Part shown: piece after piece, positions 23,128 through 32,511 of the stretch
How positions within the stretch are numbered: the stretch's first letter is position 1
Layout: each line of letters begins with the position of its first letter
DNA from: Hungatella_A sp034142505
Lineage (GTDB): Bacteria; Bacillota; Clostridia; Lachnospirales; Lachnospiraceae
Direction: 5' to 3'
Assembly (NCBI GenBank): GCA_034142505.1
Contig: JAWZDV010000052.1
Span: 92,453-156,452 of the forward strand
DNA length: 64,000 nucleotides
Made by a program: the position numbers and the translations under genes
Notes under the pieces: model-generated
Databases searched by the model: none
What the model was told of the DNA's origin: nothing
The model's input: only the letters and a program-made list of their open reading frames with translations

Positions 23128-24441
23128 ATGGAATTAAACATGGTTAATATCATTATCGTTATGCTGGTCTGTGCAATGACGGCGTTTATGTCACATATGG
23201 GTATGGCGGTGTTCCACGATGGAATCCGTCCGGTGATTCCGGAGTACATAGAGGGACGGATGCACCGGACAGAGATGGCCTCCATCGCCTTTGGCTTAAG
23301 CGTGGGCTTTATCGCGTCGGTGGGCATCGGGAACTCCCTGGTAACCAATTTATTGAATCCCTGGCTGTTGTTCCTGGCAACGGATATCATCGGTATCGCG
23401 GCACCGAAAAAATGGCTGGCTCCGATTCTTGGCGCGGCCTGGGGCGCGATCTGTCTGACTGCGATTGGCGGGGTTAATACGGTCCTTACGGGGATGCCGG
23501 TGGATTTGATTTCCGCCATGGGCGATGTAGGAGCATTTGTGGTAACTGGTTTTGCAATCTTCCCAATCATTGCCATTATCATGCAGTTTGGGATGAAAAA
23601 GGGAATCATAACCGCAGTGATCGTTTTAGTATTCCGCTTTGTCGGCCCTATGTTCTCCACCATCAGCGGGGATGCATGGACGATGATGATCGGTGTGGTT
23701 GCACTGGTTGCTCTGTGTATCATGAAGGATTCCGGGAACAAGGAGAAGGAAGCCGTCAGCGACTTGAATATTTTCTCCGAGCGTGTGGCGCGTATCCGCA
23801 AGAACCTGCCATTTTTGATGGTGACAGGAGCGCTCATTGCAGTGGCTTGTAATATTCATGTATTTGCAGGTTCCGATGTGTCCATGTTTGACTTATCCAA
23901 AGCCTATGCCATGGGAAATACGGCTGAGGCCCAGGCACTGGTTAAAACAGTGGCTACCAATGAGTTTATGAGAGCGTTGAGTTTTATTCCGCTGATCGCC
24001 ACCACCGCAGTGACCACCGGTGTTTACGGCGTGGCCGGATTTACATTTATCTATGTGGCCGGTTATCTCTGCCCGAACCCGATTGTGGCGGCAGTTGCAG
24101 GCGCAGCGATTATTTTTGTGGAAGTGATGCTGCTTGGCCTGATTGGAAAATTCCTTGGCAACTTCCCATCCATGAGAGATGCATCCGACAATATCAGAAG
24201 TTCCATGAATACCTGTGTGGAATTCGCTCTGTTAATCGGTTCCATCACGGCCTGCGGAACCATGGGGGCTTCCACATCGGCAGGCGCGGCCGGAGGTTTC
24301 ATCATCGGAGGTATGATTTATCTGATTAATGAGATGACAGGAAGAAAGATTATGCGTATGGCCATCGGCCCGGTTGCCGCCATTGCGACGGGACTGCTGC
24401 TGAACCTTACCTACTTAATTGGCATGACGCCGCTGGTGTAA
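23128..24441 (+). CDS. yhfT: YhfT-family predicted transporter
   Basis: A 437-residue polytopic membrane protein with about ten to twelve hydrophobic segments, starting at residues 3-22. It fits E. coli YhfT in size and position. No ATPase or PTS domain is present, so secondary transport is likely; the substrate is unknown and is probably what the php/yhfS/yhfX/yhfW enzymes process. AGGTAAGG is upstream of ATG. Confidence 0.87.
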   Translation: MELNMVNIIIVMLVCAMTAFMSHMGMAVFHDGIRPVIPEYIEGRMHRTEMASIAFGLSVGFIASVGIGNSLVTNLLNPWLLFLATDIIGIAAPKKWLAPILGAAWGAICLTAIGGVNTVLTGMPVDLISAMGDVGAFVVTGFAIFPIIAIIMQFGMKKGIITAVIVLVFRFVGPMFSTISGDAWTMMIGVVALVALCIMKDSGNKEKEAVSDLNIFSERVARIRKNLPFLMVTGALIAVACNIHVFAGSDVSMFDLSKAYAMGNTAEAQALVKTVATNEFMRALSFIPLIATTAVTTGVYGVAGFTFIYVAGYLCPNPIVAAVAGAAIIFVEVMLLGLIGKFLGNFPSMRDASDNIRSSMNTCVEFALLIGSITACGTMGASTSAGAAGGFIIGGMIYLINEMTGRKIMRMAIGPVAAIATGLLLNLTYLIGMTPLV

Positions 24442-24454
24442 TAGGAGGTTTCTT

Positions 24455-25366
24455 ATGATACAGACAGTAAATGGCCTGATCCGGCCGGAGGAACTGGGAA
24501 TCACCATGAGCCACGAGCACCTGGCCCTGGATTTATCGCCGGTACGGGGAGATGACGATTCCAGCTTCGATGATGAGGAACAGATTGTGTCGGAGATTTT
24601 GATGGCGAAGGACTATGGCGTCCGGTCGTTTGTGGAGGTGACCTGCCGCGATATGGGGAGAGATCCTCAGAGATTGAAACGATTCAGCAGCCGGTGCGGC
24701 ATCCATATTGTGGCGGCTACGGGTTATTATCTGGAACCTTATCATCCGGAATCGGTGAAACATGGCCGGGTGGAGGAACTGACGGAACAGTTTTGCAGAG
24801 ACCTCCTGGAGGGGATGGACGGGACGGATATCAAAGCCGGTATCATCGGCGAGGTGGCGTCCGGCGAGCCGGAGATGGCTCCCAGTGAGGAAAAGGTGCT
24901 GATTGCCGCGGCTATGGCGGGGAAGAAGACGGGAAGAGCCGTCACCACCCACTGCCAGCTGGGGAAACTGGCGTTAGAGCAGTCATCCCTGCTTTTGCGG
25001 TATGGCATGAACCCGGCAAAGATCATCCTGGGACATTTGGACCTTGCCAGTGACAGAAGGTATTACGAGGAGGTGCTGCGCACCGGGGTGAATATTGGAT
25101 TTGACACGATTGGGAAAACGGCTTATTTAAGCGATGAACAGCGGGCGGAAAATCTGATGTGGCTGCTGGAGCGGGGATATGAGGACCGTATTGTGCTGTC
25201 CCAGGATATTTCCAGAAAATCCTATCTGTCTGCCGGTGGCCGGTACTCCGGCTATATGACGGTGATGAAGGACTTTATCCCGATGCTTGAGGCCAGGGGG
25301 CTTAAGGAGGAGACGAAGCGGAAGCTTTTGGCGGATAATCCGGCCAGAATTTTATCGTTCGATTAA
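24455..25366 (+). CDS. php: Phosphotriesterase homology protein Php
   Basis: A 303-residue amidohydrolase-superfamily protein with the complete binuclear metal site of the family: His20 and His22 (SHEH), Glu133 in GEVAS (bridging position, Glu rather than carbamylated Lys, as in Php), His166 (TTHCQ), His194 (LGHLD) and Asp251 (SQDIS). E. coli Php lacks clear phosphotriesterase activity; family members act as lactonases or hydrolases. The substrate here is unknown. It starts 14 bases after yhfT with AGGAGG. Confidence 0.92.
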   Translation: MIQTVNGLIRPEELGITMSHEHLALDLSPVRGDDDSSFDDEEQIVSEILMAKDYGVRSFVEVTCRDMGRDPQRLKRFSSRCGIHIVAATGYYLEPYHPESVKHGRVEELTEQFCRDLLEGMDGTDIKAGIIGEVASGEPEMAPSEEKVLIAAAMAGKKTGRAVTTHCQLGKLALEQSSLLLRYGMNPAKIILGHLDLASDRRYYEEVLRTGVNIGFDTIGKTAYLSDEQRAENLMWLLERGYEDRIVLSQDISRKSYLSAGGRYSGYMTVMKDFIPMLEARGLKEETKRKLLADNPARILSFD

Positions 25367-25383
25367 GCCGAGGGAATCGGAAT

Positions 25384-25449
25384 GCGTTCGCCTGGGCAGG
25401 CGGGGTATGAATCATATTTGCCTGAACAGGCGGGCATTCATAAACCATA
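25384..25449. repeat. Pair of short hairpin repeats between php and yhfS
   Basis: Two units with a 30-base period (25387-25416, 25417-25449), each beginning TT(C/T)GCCTG. Each carries a small perfect hairpin: CGCCTG-GG-CAGGCG (25389-25402) and GCCTG-AA-CAGGC (25420-25431). This is the largest internal gap in the php-yhfW run and may stabilise or process the mRNA. Confidence 0.6.
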
Positions 25450-25468
25450 ACGAGAGGGGAGAGACAAT

Positions 25469-26578
25469 ATGGAGTTACAGACATTTCCACTGACGCCAAT
25501 GACCATCGGGGAAGCGATGGAAATGCAGTTTCGCATGGTGGACTGTATCACCCAGGTACTGGAAGGCCATGAGATTCTGACAAGAGGAGATTTGGGAGTG
25601 GTGCCGGGACTTAACAAGCCGGATATGACAAGAAAGGCGGAGCAGGTGATTGCCTCGTTCTTTGGAACGGAATCAAGCATGATGGTCAGGGGAGCCGGAA
25701 GCGGAGCAATCCGTCTGGGACTTCATGCCATTGCTTCCCCAGGCTCCCGGATTCTGGTTCACAGGGCGCCGATCTATCCGACTACGGCCGTTTCCATGAA
25801 TATGCTGGGACTCACACCGGTGGAGGCGGATTTCAACAGCCCCAAGGAGGTGAGAAAGGTGCTTGGCGGAAACCCGGATATCAAGGGGGCCTTGATACAG
25901 TACACCAGACAGCTGCCGGAAGACCGCTATGAGCTGGACGCCGTGGCGGCCGTGATCAGGGAGACCGCCCATATTCCGATTGTGACGGATGATAATTATG
26001 CCGTGATGAAAGTGAAGCGGATCGGCGCCCAGTGCGGCGCGGACTTATCCTGTTTTTCCGCTTTCAAACTGCTGGGACCGGAGGGGATCGGTATCATTAC
26101 AGGAAAGAAAACGTACATAGACCGGTTGATCGGGGAAAATTACTCCGGAGGAATGCAGGTCCAGGGCCATGAAGCGCTGGAGGTGCTGCGGGGGCTTACC
26201 TATGCCCCTGTGGCCCTGGCCGTGCAGGCGGTTGTGGGAGAAGAGTGCGCGAAACGCCTCACCGCCGGAGAGGTGCCTGGCGTTCGTCATGCATTTGTGG
26301 CAAACGCCCAGTCCCGGGTGGTTCTGGTGGAATTGGAGGAAGAGATCGCCGAGTCTGTGTTAAAAGAGGCCGAAAAGCTGGGCGCGGCGCCCTATCCGGT
26401 GGGAGCGGAGTCGAAATATGAGCTGGCCCCCATGTTCTACCGGGTTTCGGGAACGTTCCGGGCGTCAGACCCGGCCTTAGAGCATCGAATGATCCGGATC
26501 AACCCCATGCGGGGAGGAGCAGATACCGTGATCCGAATACTAAAAGAATCCATAGAAAGAGTGACAACATGTTTTTAG
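25469..26578 (+). CDS. yhfS: YhfS-like PLP-dependent aminotransferase-fold enzyme
   Basis: A 369-residue fold-type I PLP enzyme. The likely Schiff-base lysine is Lys200 in SAFKLLGPEG, and the PLP-ring Asp is in VTDDNYA (about 173-176). The glycine-rich phosphate site RGAGSGAIRLG lies at 74-84. It resembles class V/SelA-like enzymes, as E. coli YhfS does. GAGAGGGGAGAG precedes ATG. Its end overlaps yhfX by 10 bases. Confidence 0.87.
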   Translation: MELQTFPLTPMTIGEAMEMQFRMVDCITQVLEGHEILTRGDLGVVPGLNKPDMTRKAEQVIASFFGTESSMMVRGAGSGAIRLGLHAIASPGSRILVHRAPIYPTTAVSMNMLGLTPVEADFNSPKEVRKVLGGNPDIKGALIQYTRQLPEDRYELDAVAAVIRETAHIPIVTDDNYAVMKVKRIGAQCGADLSCFSAFKLLGPEGIGIITGKKTYIDRLIGENYSGGMQVQGHEALEVLRGLTYAPVALAVQAVVGEECAKRLTAGEVPGVRHAFVANAQSRVVLVELEEEIAESVLKEAEKLGAAPYPVGAESKYELAPMFYRVSGTFRASDPALEHRMIRINPMRGGADTVIRILKESIERVTTCF

Positions 26579-27726
26579 AGCAGACAGTGAAAAAGAATCC
26601 AGATTTGATTGATACAGCCATTGCCCTGCATCGCACGGGAGCCATGATGCCGGATTCTTTTGTGGTAGACATGGATACTCTAATGGAAAATGCCGGGCAC
26701 ATGTTACAGACGGCAAGGGAGGCGGATATCAGGCTGTTTTTCATGCTGAAGCAGCTGGGAAGAAATCCATTTATCGCAAGAGAGCTGGTAAACGCCGGAT
26801 ATGAGGGAGCGGTTGTCGTCGATTTTAAAGAGGCGGATTTAATGATGAAAGCCGGAATTCCCATCAGCAATGTGGGACATCTGGTACAGGTTCCGGAATC
26901 GGAAGTGGAGCGGGTGGTGGCTTACGGGCCGGAGGTAATTACGGTTTTTTCCATGGAGAAGATCAGGTCCATCAACCGGGCGGCCGGGAAGCTTGGCCGG
27001 AAACAGGGTCTGCTGGTCCGGGTTTATGGGGAAAGGGACCATATTTATTCCGGACAGACAGCCGGGTTTGCACTTCATGATTTGGAAGAGACCGTCAGGA
27101 TGATTCAAAAAGAATGTCTTCATGTGGTGATCAAAGGGGTAACATCATTTCCCTGTTATCTTTATGATGAAGAGCAGCAGAAGATCGCCCCAACCAGCAA
27201 CCTTCAGACGGTGCTGGAAGCGGTGGAGATTCTGAAAGGAGAGGGGATCACCTGTGAGATCGTCAACACTCCATCGGCTACCTGCGCTTACACCGTTGGC
27301 CTGATGAAACAGTACGGAGGAACCTGCGGGGAGCCGGGGCATGGACTGACCGGAACGACGCCGATGCATGCGGCACAGGACTTGGCAGAGCGGCCCTGCG
27401 TGGTCTATGTCAGTGAGATTTCCCACAATTTTGATGGGAAAGCCTACTGTTTTGGCGGCGGACATTACCGCAGATCCCATGTGTCGAAGGCGCTTGTCGG
27501 CTCCGGCCGGGATGGCGGCAGATTTTTGGATGTGATTCCGCCGACGGATGAGAGCATTGATTATCATTTTGGTCTCAGTGAACCGTGTGAGGTGGGGGCT
27601 GCCGTGATTATGGCTTTCCGGTATCAGATCTTTGTGACAAGAAGCGACGTGGTGCTGGTGAAAGGCATTTCCAGTGGCAGGCCGGAAATCATTGGGATCT
27701 ATGACAGTCTTGGGAGGCGGAAATGA
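26569..27726 (+). CDS. yhfX: YhfX-like PLP-dependent alanine racemase-fold enzyme
   Basis: A 385-residue fold-type III PLP protein. The N-terminal TIM barrel begins with PDSFVVDMDTLMENA, and the PLP lysine is Lys61 in FMLKQLGRN. The C-terminal beta region contains SHNFDGKAYCFGGGHYRRSH. It belongs to the group of predicted amino-acid racemases. It overlaps the preceding and following genes (4 bases with yhfW), so expression is coupled. The reaction is unknown. Confidence 0.87.
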   Translation: MFLEQTVKKNPDLIDTAIALHRTGAMMPDSFVVDMDTLMENAGHMLQTAREADIRLFFMLKQLGRNPFIARELVNAGYEGAVVVDFKEADLMMKAGIPISNVGHLVQVPESEVERVVAYGPEVITVFSMEKIRSINRAAGKLGRKQGLLVRVYGERDHIYSGQTAGFALHDLEETVRMIQKECLHVVIKGVTSFPCYLYDEEQQKIAPTSNLQTVLEAVEILKGEGITCEIVNTPSATCAYTVGLMKQYGGTCGEPGHGLTGTTPMHAAQDLAERPCVVYVSEISHNFDGKAYCFGGGHYRRSHVSKALVGSGRDGGRFLDVIPPTDESIDYHFGLSEPCEVGAAVIMAFRYQIFVTRSDVVLVKGISSGRPEIIGIYDSLGRRK

Positions 27727-28940
27727 GCAGAAGATTGATTGTGATAGTGCTGGACGGATTTGGAATTGGGGCGATGGAGGACGCGCGGATAGTGAGGCCG
27801 GGGGATGAGAAGGCGAATACCCTTCGGAGTATCTTAACGGATTTTCCAGACATGAAGCTGCCGGCCCTGGAGTATTTAGGCCTGATGAATGCCTACGGGG
27901 CGGAGAGTTCCTCCATGAAGCAAAATCCCGATGCCAATTACGGGAAGATCCAGCTGATGCATGACGGGGCGGATACCTTTATGGGGCATCAGGAGATTAT
28001 GGGTACACTGCCGAAGAAGCCGGAGGCCCACCCGTTCCAGGAGAAGGTGGACGCGGTAGCCAGGCATTTAAAGGAACACGGGCACAAGGTGGAGATCATC
28101 AACCGGGACGGACTCCGGTATGTGCTGGCGGATGACTATGTGACGGTGGCCGACAACCTGGAGGCAGATCTGGGGATGTGTTACAATGTAACCGCGCCCC
28201 TCGATTTCATTTCCTTTGAAAAGGAGGTGGAGATCGGCCAGCTGGTTCGGGAGGTAGTGACCGTCGGGCGGGTGATCGTCTTTGGCGGCACCGGAAACTG
28301 TATGGACGACCTCTGGAATGCGGAGGAGAGCAAACAGGGAACCTATATCGGAATCGCCTCCTCTAAATCTAAATCCTACGAGCAGGGATACCAGTGTATT
28401 CATCTGGGATATGGCGTGGACAAAAACGTTCAGGCTCCCACCCTCCTGACCAAAGCCGGCCACAGCGTGTCCCTGTTTGGCAAGGTGGCGGATATCGTGG
28501 CAAATGACGATGGAAAAAGTGTCTCCTGCGTGCCAACAGAACTGGTGATGGAAGAGACAATCGAGGAGGTCCGGCTCATGAAGGAGGGCTTTATCTGCAC
28601 CAATGTACAGGAGACAGACTTAGCCGGCCACTCCCAGTCCACAAAGACCTACAAGGAAATACTAGAGACCGCGGACCGAAAACTCGGGGAAATGCTTCCG
28701 CTGCTGACAGAGGAAGACATCCTGGTGGTCATGGCGGACCACGGCAATGATCCGCTGATCGGCCACAGCCGCCACACCAGAGAGTGCGTGCCGCTGTTGG
28801 TTTACCAAAAAGGGGTAACAGGAAAGAAACTCGGCGTCCGGCTGACTCTGTCCGATGTGGGAGCCTCCGCCTGCCGGTATTTAGGAGCGCCTGCTCCGCA
28901 GAACGGGACGCCGTTTTTGGACTTGCTGGAATGTACATGA
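27723..28940 (+). CDS. yhfW: YhfW-like phosphopentomutase/alkaline phosphatase-superfamily enzyme
   Basis: A 405-residue metalloenzyme of the phosphopentomutase type. The N-terminal metal motif is VLDGFGIG (Asp11), the likely phospho-acceptor region is MGHQEIMG (about 80-87), and the C-terminal metal site is MADHGNDPLIGHSRHTRE (about 337-354). E. coli YhfW is the same length class. It is the last gene of the cluster and is followed by a bidirectional terminator. Confidence 0.9.
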   Translation: MSRRLIVIVLDGFGIGAMEDARIVRPGDEKANTLRSILTDFPDMKLPALEYLGLMNAYGAESSSMKQNPDANYGKIQLMHDGADTFMGHQEIMGTLPKKPEAHPFQEKVDAVARHLKEHGHKVEIINRDGLRYVLADDYVTVADNLEADLGMCYNVTAPLDFISFEKEVEIGQLVREVVTVGRVIVFGGTGNCMDDLWNAEESKQGTYIGIASSKSKSYEQGYQCIHLGYGVDKNVQAPTLLTKAGHSVSLFGKVADIVANDDGKSVSCVPTELVMEETIEEVRLMKEGFICTNVQETDLAGHSQSTKTYKEILETADRKLGEMLPLLTEEDILVVMADHGNDPLIGHSRHTRECVPLLVYQKGVTGKKLGVRLTLSDVGASACRYLGAPAPQNGTPFLDLLECT

Positions 28941-28975
28941 GGGATTTGTGATAGCAGATAGAATACAGAATAGAA

Positions 28976-29017
28976 AGAGTGCGGCTCCCTATCGGGAAGG
29001 TCCGCACTCTAATTTTT
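28976..29017. terminator. Bidirectional intrinsic terminator
   Basis: AGAGTGCGG (28976-28984) pairs with CCGCACTCT (29002-29010), with an inner TCCC/GGGA; AATTTTTT follows on the + strand and T-rich sequence on the minus strand. It ends both the yhf operon and the convergent chemoreceptor gene. Confidence 0.88.
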
Positions 29018-29021
29018 TCAT

Positions 29022-30794
29022 TTAATACTTAGATCCATCAGAGATCACAGGCGCCTGGTAATGGACGGCTTGTCCCTGGGAGGGAACATCCAGGTGCGCT
29101 GTTGCCGCTTCTCCCTTGAGATGGAACCGGCTGACCAGACTCTTTAATATCTGGGCCTGGCTGGACAGTTCCTCACTGGCTGCGGCACTCTCCTCGGCAG
29201 TCGCGGAGTTCGTCTGGACGACAGCTGAGATCTGGTCCACGCCGGTAGTGACCTGCTTAATCGAATCGGCCTGCTGCTTGGACGCCTCGGCAATCTCGTC
29301 GATGGCTGCCATAACTTCTTTTGAACCGCTGACGACCTCAAGAAGCTGTGAGGCCGTGTTATTTGCGATCTGCGTACCTTTATTCACAGCCTGGATGGAA
29401 CCCTCAATCAGCAGAGAGGTATCTTTTGACGCCTCAGCGGATTTGCTTGCCAGGCTGCGGACTTCATCGGCAACGACGGCAAAGCCTTTTCCGGCTTCTC
29501 CGGCTCTGGCTGCTTCCACAGCGGCATTTAACGCCAGGATATTGGTCTGGAAAGCGATATCCTCAATCGTTTTGATAATTTTTCCGATTTGTGAGGATTT
29601 ATCGCTGATATCCATCATCGCCGCAGTCATCTGCTGCATATACTCGTTGCTTGCCGTAATCTGATCACCCACAACACTCACCTTTTGACTGGCATCGGTA
29701 GCTTTTTCCGCGTTGCTGTTGACATGATTGGAAATTTCAGAAATGGTAGCCGCCAATTCCTCAATCGAGCTGGCCTGTTCGGTGGCGCCCTGGGAAAGCG
29801 CCTGGGAACCGGAAGCTACTTGATCACTGCCGGAGGCCACCTGGTCGGAGGACTGGTTGATCTGAGTCAGAGTTTCATTCAGCGAGTCTGAAATATTCTC
29901 CAGCGCCTGTTTTACCTTGGCAAATTCACCTGCGTAGTCATAGGTGAGCGTAAACAGCAGGTTGCCGTCTGCAACGTCATTTAGAACCTTGGAAATTTCA
30001 TCTATGTAGTTTACATAATCACGGAGCCGTGTGACCGTCTTGTTAAAGTTTGCCGACAGAACTCCCAGTTCATCCTTAGACTGATAACGAATGGATTCAT
30101 TGAGATTGCCCTCTGCAATTTTTTGAGCTACCTGATCAATCTCCTTTACGGGCGCTGTGATTCCATGGACAATGTACAGTGCAAAGAGGACTGAGATAAC
30201 AGAGATGATGGTAAGGATAACAATCATCAGTTTCTGAGCCGCCGCATAGCTGACATCGGCATCGCGGTTCGCCTGTTCGCCGCCTGCCCGGTTGTGCTCG
30301 ACAAGCTCCAGACATTTTTCTGTCAGAGCGTCGAAAGCGTTCATTGATTCTCCGGTCATGATCGCCATCGCTTCGTCGGTCTTGTTTTCCGTGCTCAGTT
30401 CAATCATGTTGGTGCCGATCACTAAATAATTGTCAAATTGGGTCCTGATTTCCTGCAGTAGTTTGCGTTCCGTATCGTCGGTGACAAGAGCATCATATTC
30501 GTTGTACCTCTGATTAAAGGTCTCCACCAGCGAATCCAGTTTTTTGTTGACCGAGTCCATTTCCTGTGCATTTTGGGAAATAACGTGCTTATATTCCTGT
30601 GTACGCACATCGGAGAGAGCCGTATTCATCTCTTCCGCGGCGATTGTTGACGGAAGCCAGATGTCGGCAAATTCCGTGGAGCTCTTATTGATGGTATTCA
30701 TAAACTGCAGGGATAAGATACCGGTCAGAATCAGTCCAACCAGGGAAAAGATCACCAGCAAAGACAGCTTTGTTCTTATTTTTAAATTTTTCAT
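29022..30794 (-). CDS. Methyl-accepting chemotaxis protein
   Basis: A 590-residue transmembrane chemoreceptor: first helix at about 10-32, a four-helix-bundle-type sensor domain (about 35-185) with a FADIWLPSTIAAEEMN-type start, second helix at about 190-212, a HAMP domain (about 213-265), then a long signalling coiled coil with the invariant hairpin tip EAARAGEAGKGFAVVADEVR (about 420-440). The start at 30794 has TTGGAG seven bases upstream; an extension to 30836 has none. No other che or flagellar gene is nearby. Confidence 0.93.
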   Translation of the reverse strand: MKNLKIRTKLSLLVIFSLVGLILTGILSLQFMNTINKSSTEFADIWLPSTIAAEEMNTALSDVRTQEYKHVISQNAQEMDSVNKKLDSLVETFNQRYNEYDALVTDDTERKLLQEIRTQFDNYLVIGTNMIELSTENKTDEAMAIMTGESMNAFDALTEKCLELVEHNRAGGEQANRDADVSYAAAQKLMIVILTIISVISVLFALYIVHGITAPVKEIDQVAQKIAEGNLNESIRYQSKDELGVLSANFNKTVTRLRDYVNYIDEISKVLNDVADGNLLFTLTYDYAGEFAKVKQALENISDSLNETLTQINQSSDQVASGSDQVASGSQALSQGATEQASSIEELAATISEISNHVNSNAEKATDASQKVSVVGDQITASNEYMQQMTAAMMDISDKSSQIGKIIKTIEDIAFQTNILALNAAVEAARAGEAGKGFAVVADEVRSLASKSAEASKDTSLLIEGSIQAVNKGTQIANNTASQLLEVVSGSKEVMAAIDEIAEASKQQADSIKQVTTGVDQISAVVQTNSATAEESAAASEELSSQAQILKSLVSRFHLKGEAATAHLDVPSQGQAVHYQAPVISDGSKY

Positions 30795-31225
30795 TTTGTT
30801 CTCCAATCTATTTATAAACCTTATCATATCAAACATATCGATATTCCGAAGTGCTGTAAATCCAAGTTTTTACATCTCTGACCTCAATTGGGAAGAATCA
30901 TGGATGACCTGTTCATAATGTCATATCTCCTGATTCTGGCATAAACCATAGCAGATATACCCATAAGATGTACCCCCTTATCTACCAAAAATAATTAGTT
31001 ATTGTATATTAATCGACAAAAATCAAAACACTTATAAGGAAAAAGAGAGTAAAATTTGAATTATTTTGTTGTTTTGTTAGAAAAATTAGAAAAAAGTTTT
31101 TTATATAGATTAGATTTATGATAATCCTGTGCAAGACTACATATTATTTTTGAAACATGACATGCAGTTGTCATCTTGCATCGGTTATGATAGCAAAAAT
31201 ATAACAAATAAGGAGAGTGGTTACC
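30795..31225. other. AT-rich divergent intergenic region, no gene seen
   Basis: 431 bases between the divergent chemoreceptor and VOC genes. The middle (about 30960-31130) is very AT-rich with no open frame of note. An inverted repeat ATGACA-TGCAGT-TGTCAT lies at 31157-31174, and TATGAT (31186-31191) could be a -10 for the VOC gene, but no matching -35 was found at 16-18 bases. Confidence 0.5.
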
Positions 31226-31600
31226 ATGATAAGATCCATGATGCAGACCTATGTCAAAGGAAGTGTGGAAGCGGTTTCCCTATACCAGAAGGCCTTCGAT
31301 GCCCAGATGATCAGCGAGTATAAACATGAGGACGGAAGTTATTATCACTCGGAGCTGGTGGTCTATGGGCAGGTGCTGGCGGTGTCGGAGTGGAAGGGCG
31401 GCGGGGACAGCGTCACGGGCAATACGATGCAGTTCTGCCTCCATTTTCAGAAGGATGAGATGGCCTGTGTGGAGAAAGCTTATGACGTATTAAAAGAAGG
31501 AGCGGAGATTCTATTTCCGCTAGGTCCCTGTGATTTTAGCAGCTGTATGGTGGATTTGATTGATCGATTTGGAGTCCGCTGGTGTATTTTTACAGATTGA
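31226..31600 (+). CDS. VOC-superfamily (PhnB/glyoxalase-like) protein
   Basis: A 124-residue vicinal-oxygen-chelate fold protein of the PhnB-like type (MQTYVKGSVEAVSLYQKAFDA at the start; FGVRWCIFTD at the end). It is a small cytoplasmic protein and usually dimeric; the substrate cannot be read. ATG 31226 follows AGGAGAG with an 8-base spacer; the in-frame GTG at 31217 overlaps that ribosome-binding site. It is followed by the glycosylase gene after 17 bases. Confidence 0.87.
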   Translation: MIRSMMQTYVKGSVEAVSLYQKAFDAQMISEYKHEDGSYYHSELVVYGQVLAVSEWKGGGDSVTGNTMQFCLHFQKDEMACVEKAYDVLKEGAEILFPLGPCDFSSCMVDLIDRFGVRWCIFTD

Positions 31601-31617
31601 GAAATTAGGAGGACATT

Positions 31618-32217
31618 ATGAAGATCAGAGAGGAACTGGAAGCCCTTGGCCGGGATTACGTCGGCCTGTATTTTAACGAAATAGAAGTGGACCCGGATAA
31701 GATTTTAGCGGTGATGATCAACGAAGTGGTTCCCGCAAACCCCGACGATGATTTCTACGGCGGCCCTAAGGCGGCTTATCTTTCCACCACAATTCCGCTG
31801 TTCCAGGCGGCCGGTATCCCTGTGAATTCTGTCCAGGAGATTCTAAACAGGGGAATCTACATCACCAACGCCGTGAAAAGGCCGAAATCCGAATCCACCA
31901 TCGAGAAAAGCAGCCTGGAGGAAAGCCTGCCGTATCTGGAGCGGGAGCTGTCACTCTTCCCCAATGTAAAGGTGATCATGCTGATGGGAGATGTGGCGAA
32001 AAAATGTTACAATCAAATCACCAAAAAAGCCACCGGAAAACCCGCCGTCCCGGCCGTCTCCACCTACAAACTACGTAACAGCGAGACCACCTGCAACGGC
32101 ATCCGCATCATGCCGTCCTATATCATGACCGGCCAGAACCTTCTCATCGAAAAATCCAAATTCCAGATGGCCTCCGAGGATATCGCCATGATGTGCCGAT
32201 TGATCGGAGAGAATTGA
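31618..32217 (+). CDS. Uracil-DNA glycosylase family protein
   Basis: A 199-residue protein. VVPANPDDDFYGG (about 38-50), TNAVKRPK and MLMGDVAKK are typical of the clostridial proteins annotated in the UDG superfamily. The GQDPYH motif of family 1 is absent, so the substrate may differ from uracil. TTAGGAGG precedes the ATG. A strong terminator follows at 32231. Confidence 0.82.
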   Translation: MKIREELEALGRDYVGLYFNEIEVDPDKILAVMINEVVPANPDDDFYGGPKAAYLSTTIPLFQAAGIPVNSVQEILNRGIYITNAVKRPKSESTIEKSSLEESLPYLERELSLFPNVKVIMLMGDVAKKCYNQITKKATGKPAVPAVSTYKLRNSETTCNGIRIMPSYIMTGQNLLIEKSKFQMASEDIAMMCRLIGEN

Positions 32218-32230
32218 ACCTATATGCAAG

Positions 32231-32265
32231 TAAGACAGAAATCCGGACATAGATTTCTGTCTTTT
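32231..32265 (+). terminator. Intrinsic terminator
   Basis: Perfect 11-bp stem AGACAGAAATC (32231-32241) with GATTTCTGTCT (32250-32260), an 8-base loop and TTTTC. It ends the VOC-glycosylase unit. Confidence 0.92.
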
Positions 32266-32511
32266 TCAATTAGAATTTGTAAAATGAATTGCATCTAGTA
32301 ATTACATATGTTAAAATTAGTTCAAAGCATATTTTTCATCTGTATTCCGTCCGGAATGCAGTCTGATAGTACTTCTATTATTCTATTGCACAAAGACATA
32401 GTCTGTTGTGTAAATCCGAAAATTCATGCTTTTCATCACATAATATAAGCAGGAGTTTTTGGAGAAAGAAAGCCTCCTGCGGACAATTTCATAGCAGGAA
32501 GGCGGCGAACC
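32266..32511. other. Intergenic region, nothing recognised
   Basis: About 245 bases of AT-rich sequence before the Rpn-type gene. No open frame and no clear promoter pair could be supported. Confidence 0.4.

Noticed and set aside
30795..31010. Sigma-28 type promoter for the chemoreceptor
   Set aside because: A partial GTAGATAA-like -10 is present on the minus strand, but no TAAA at the required distance.
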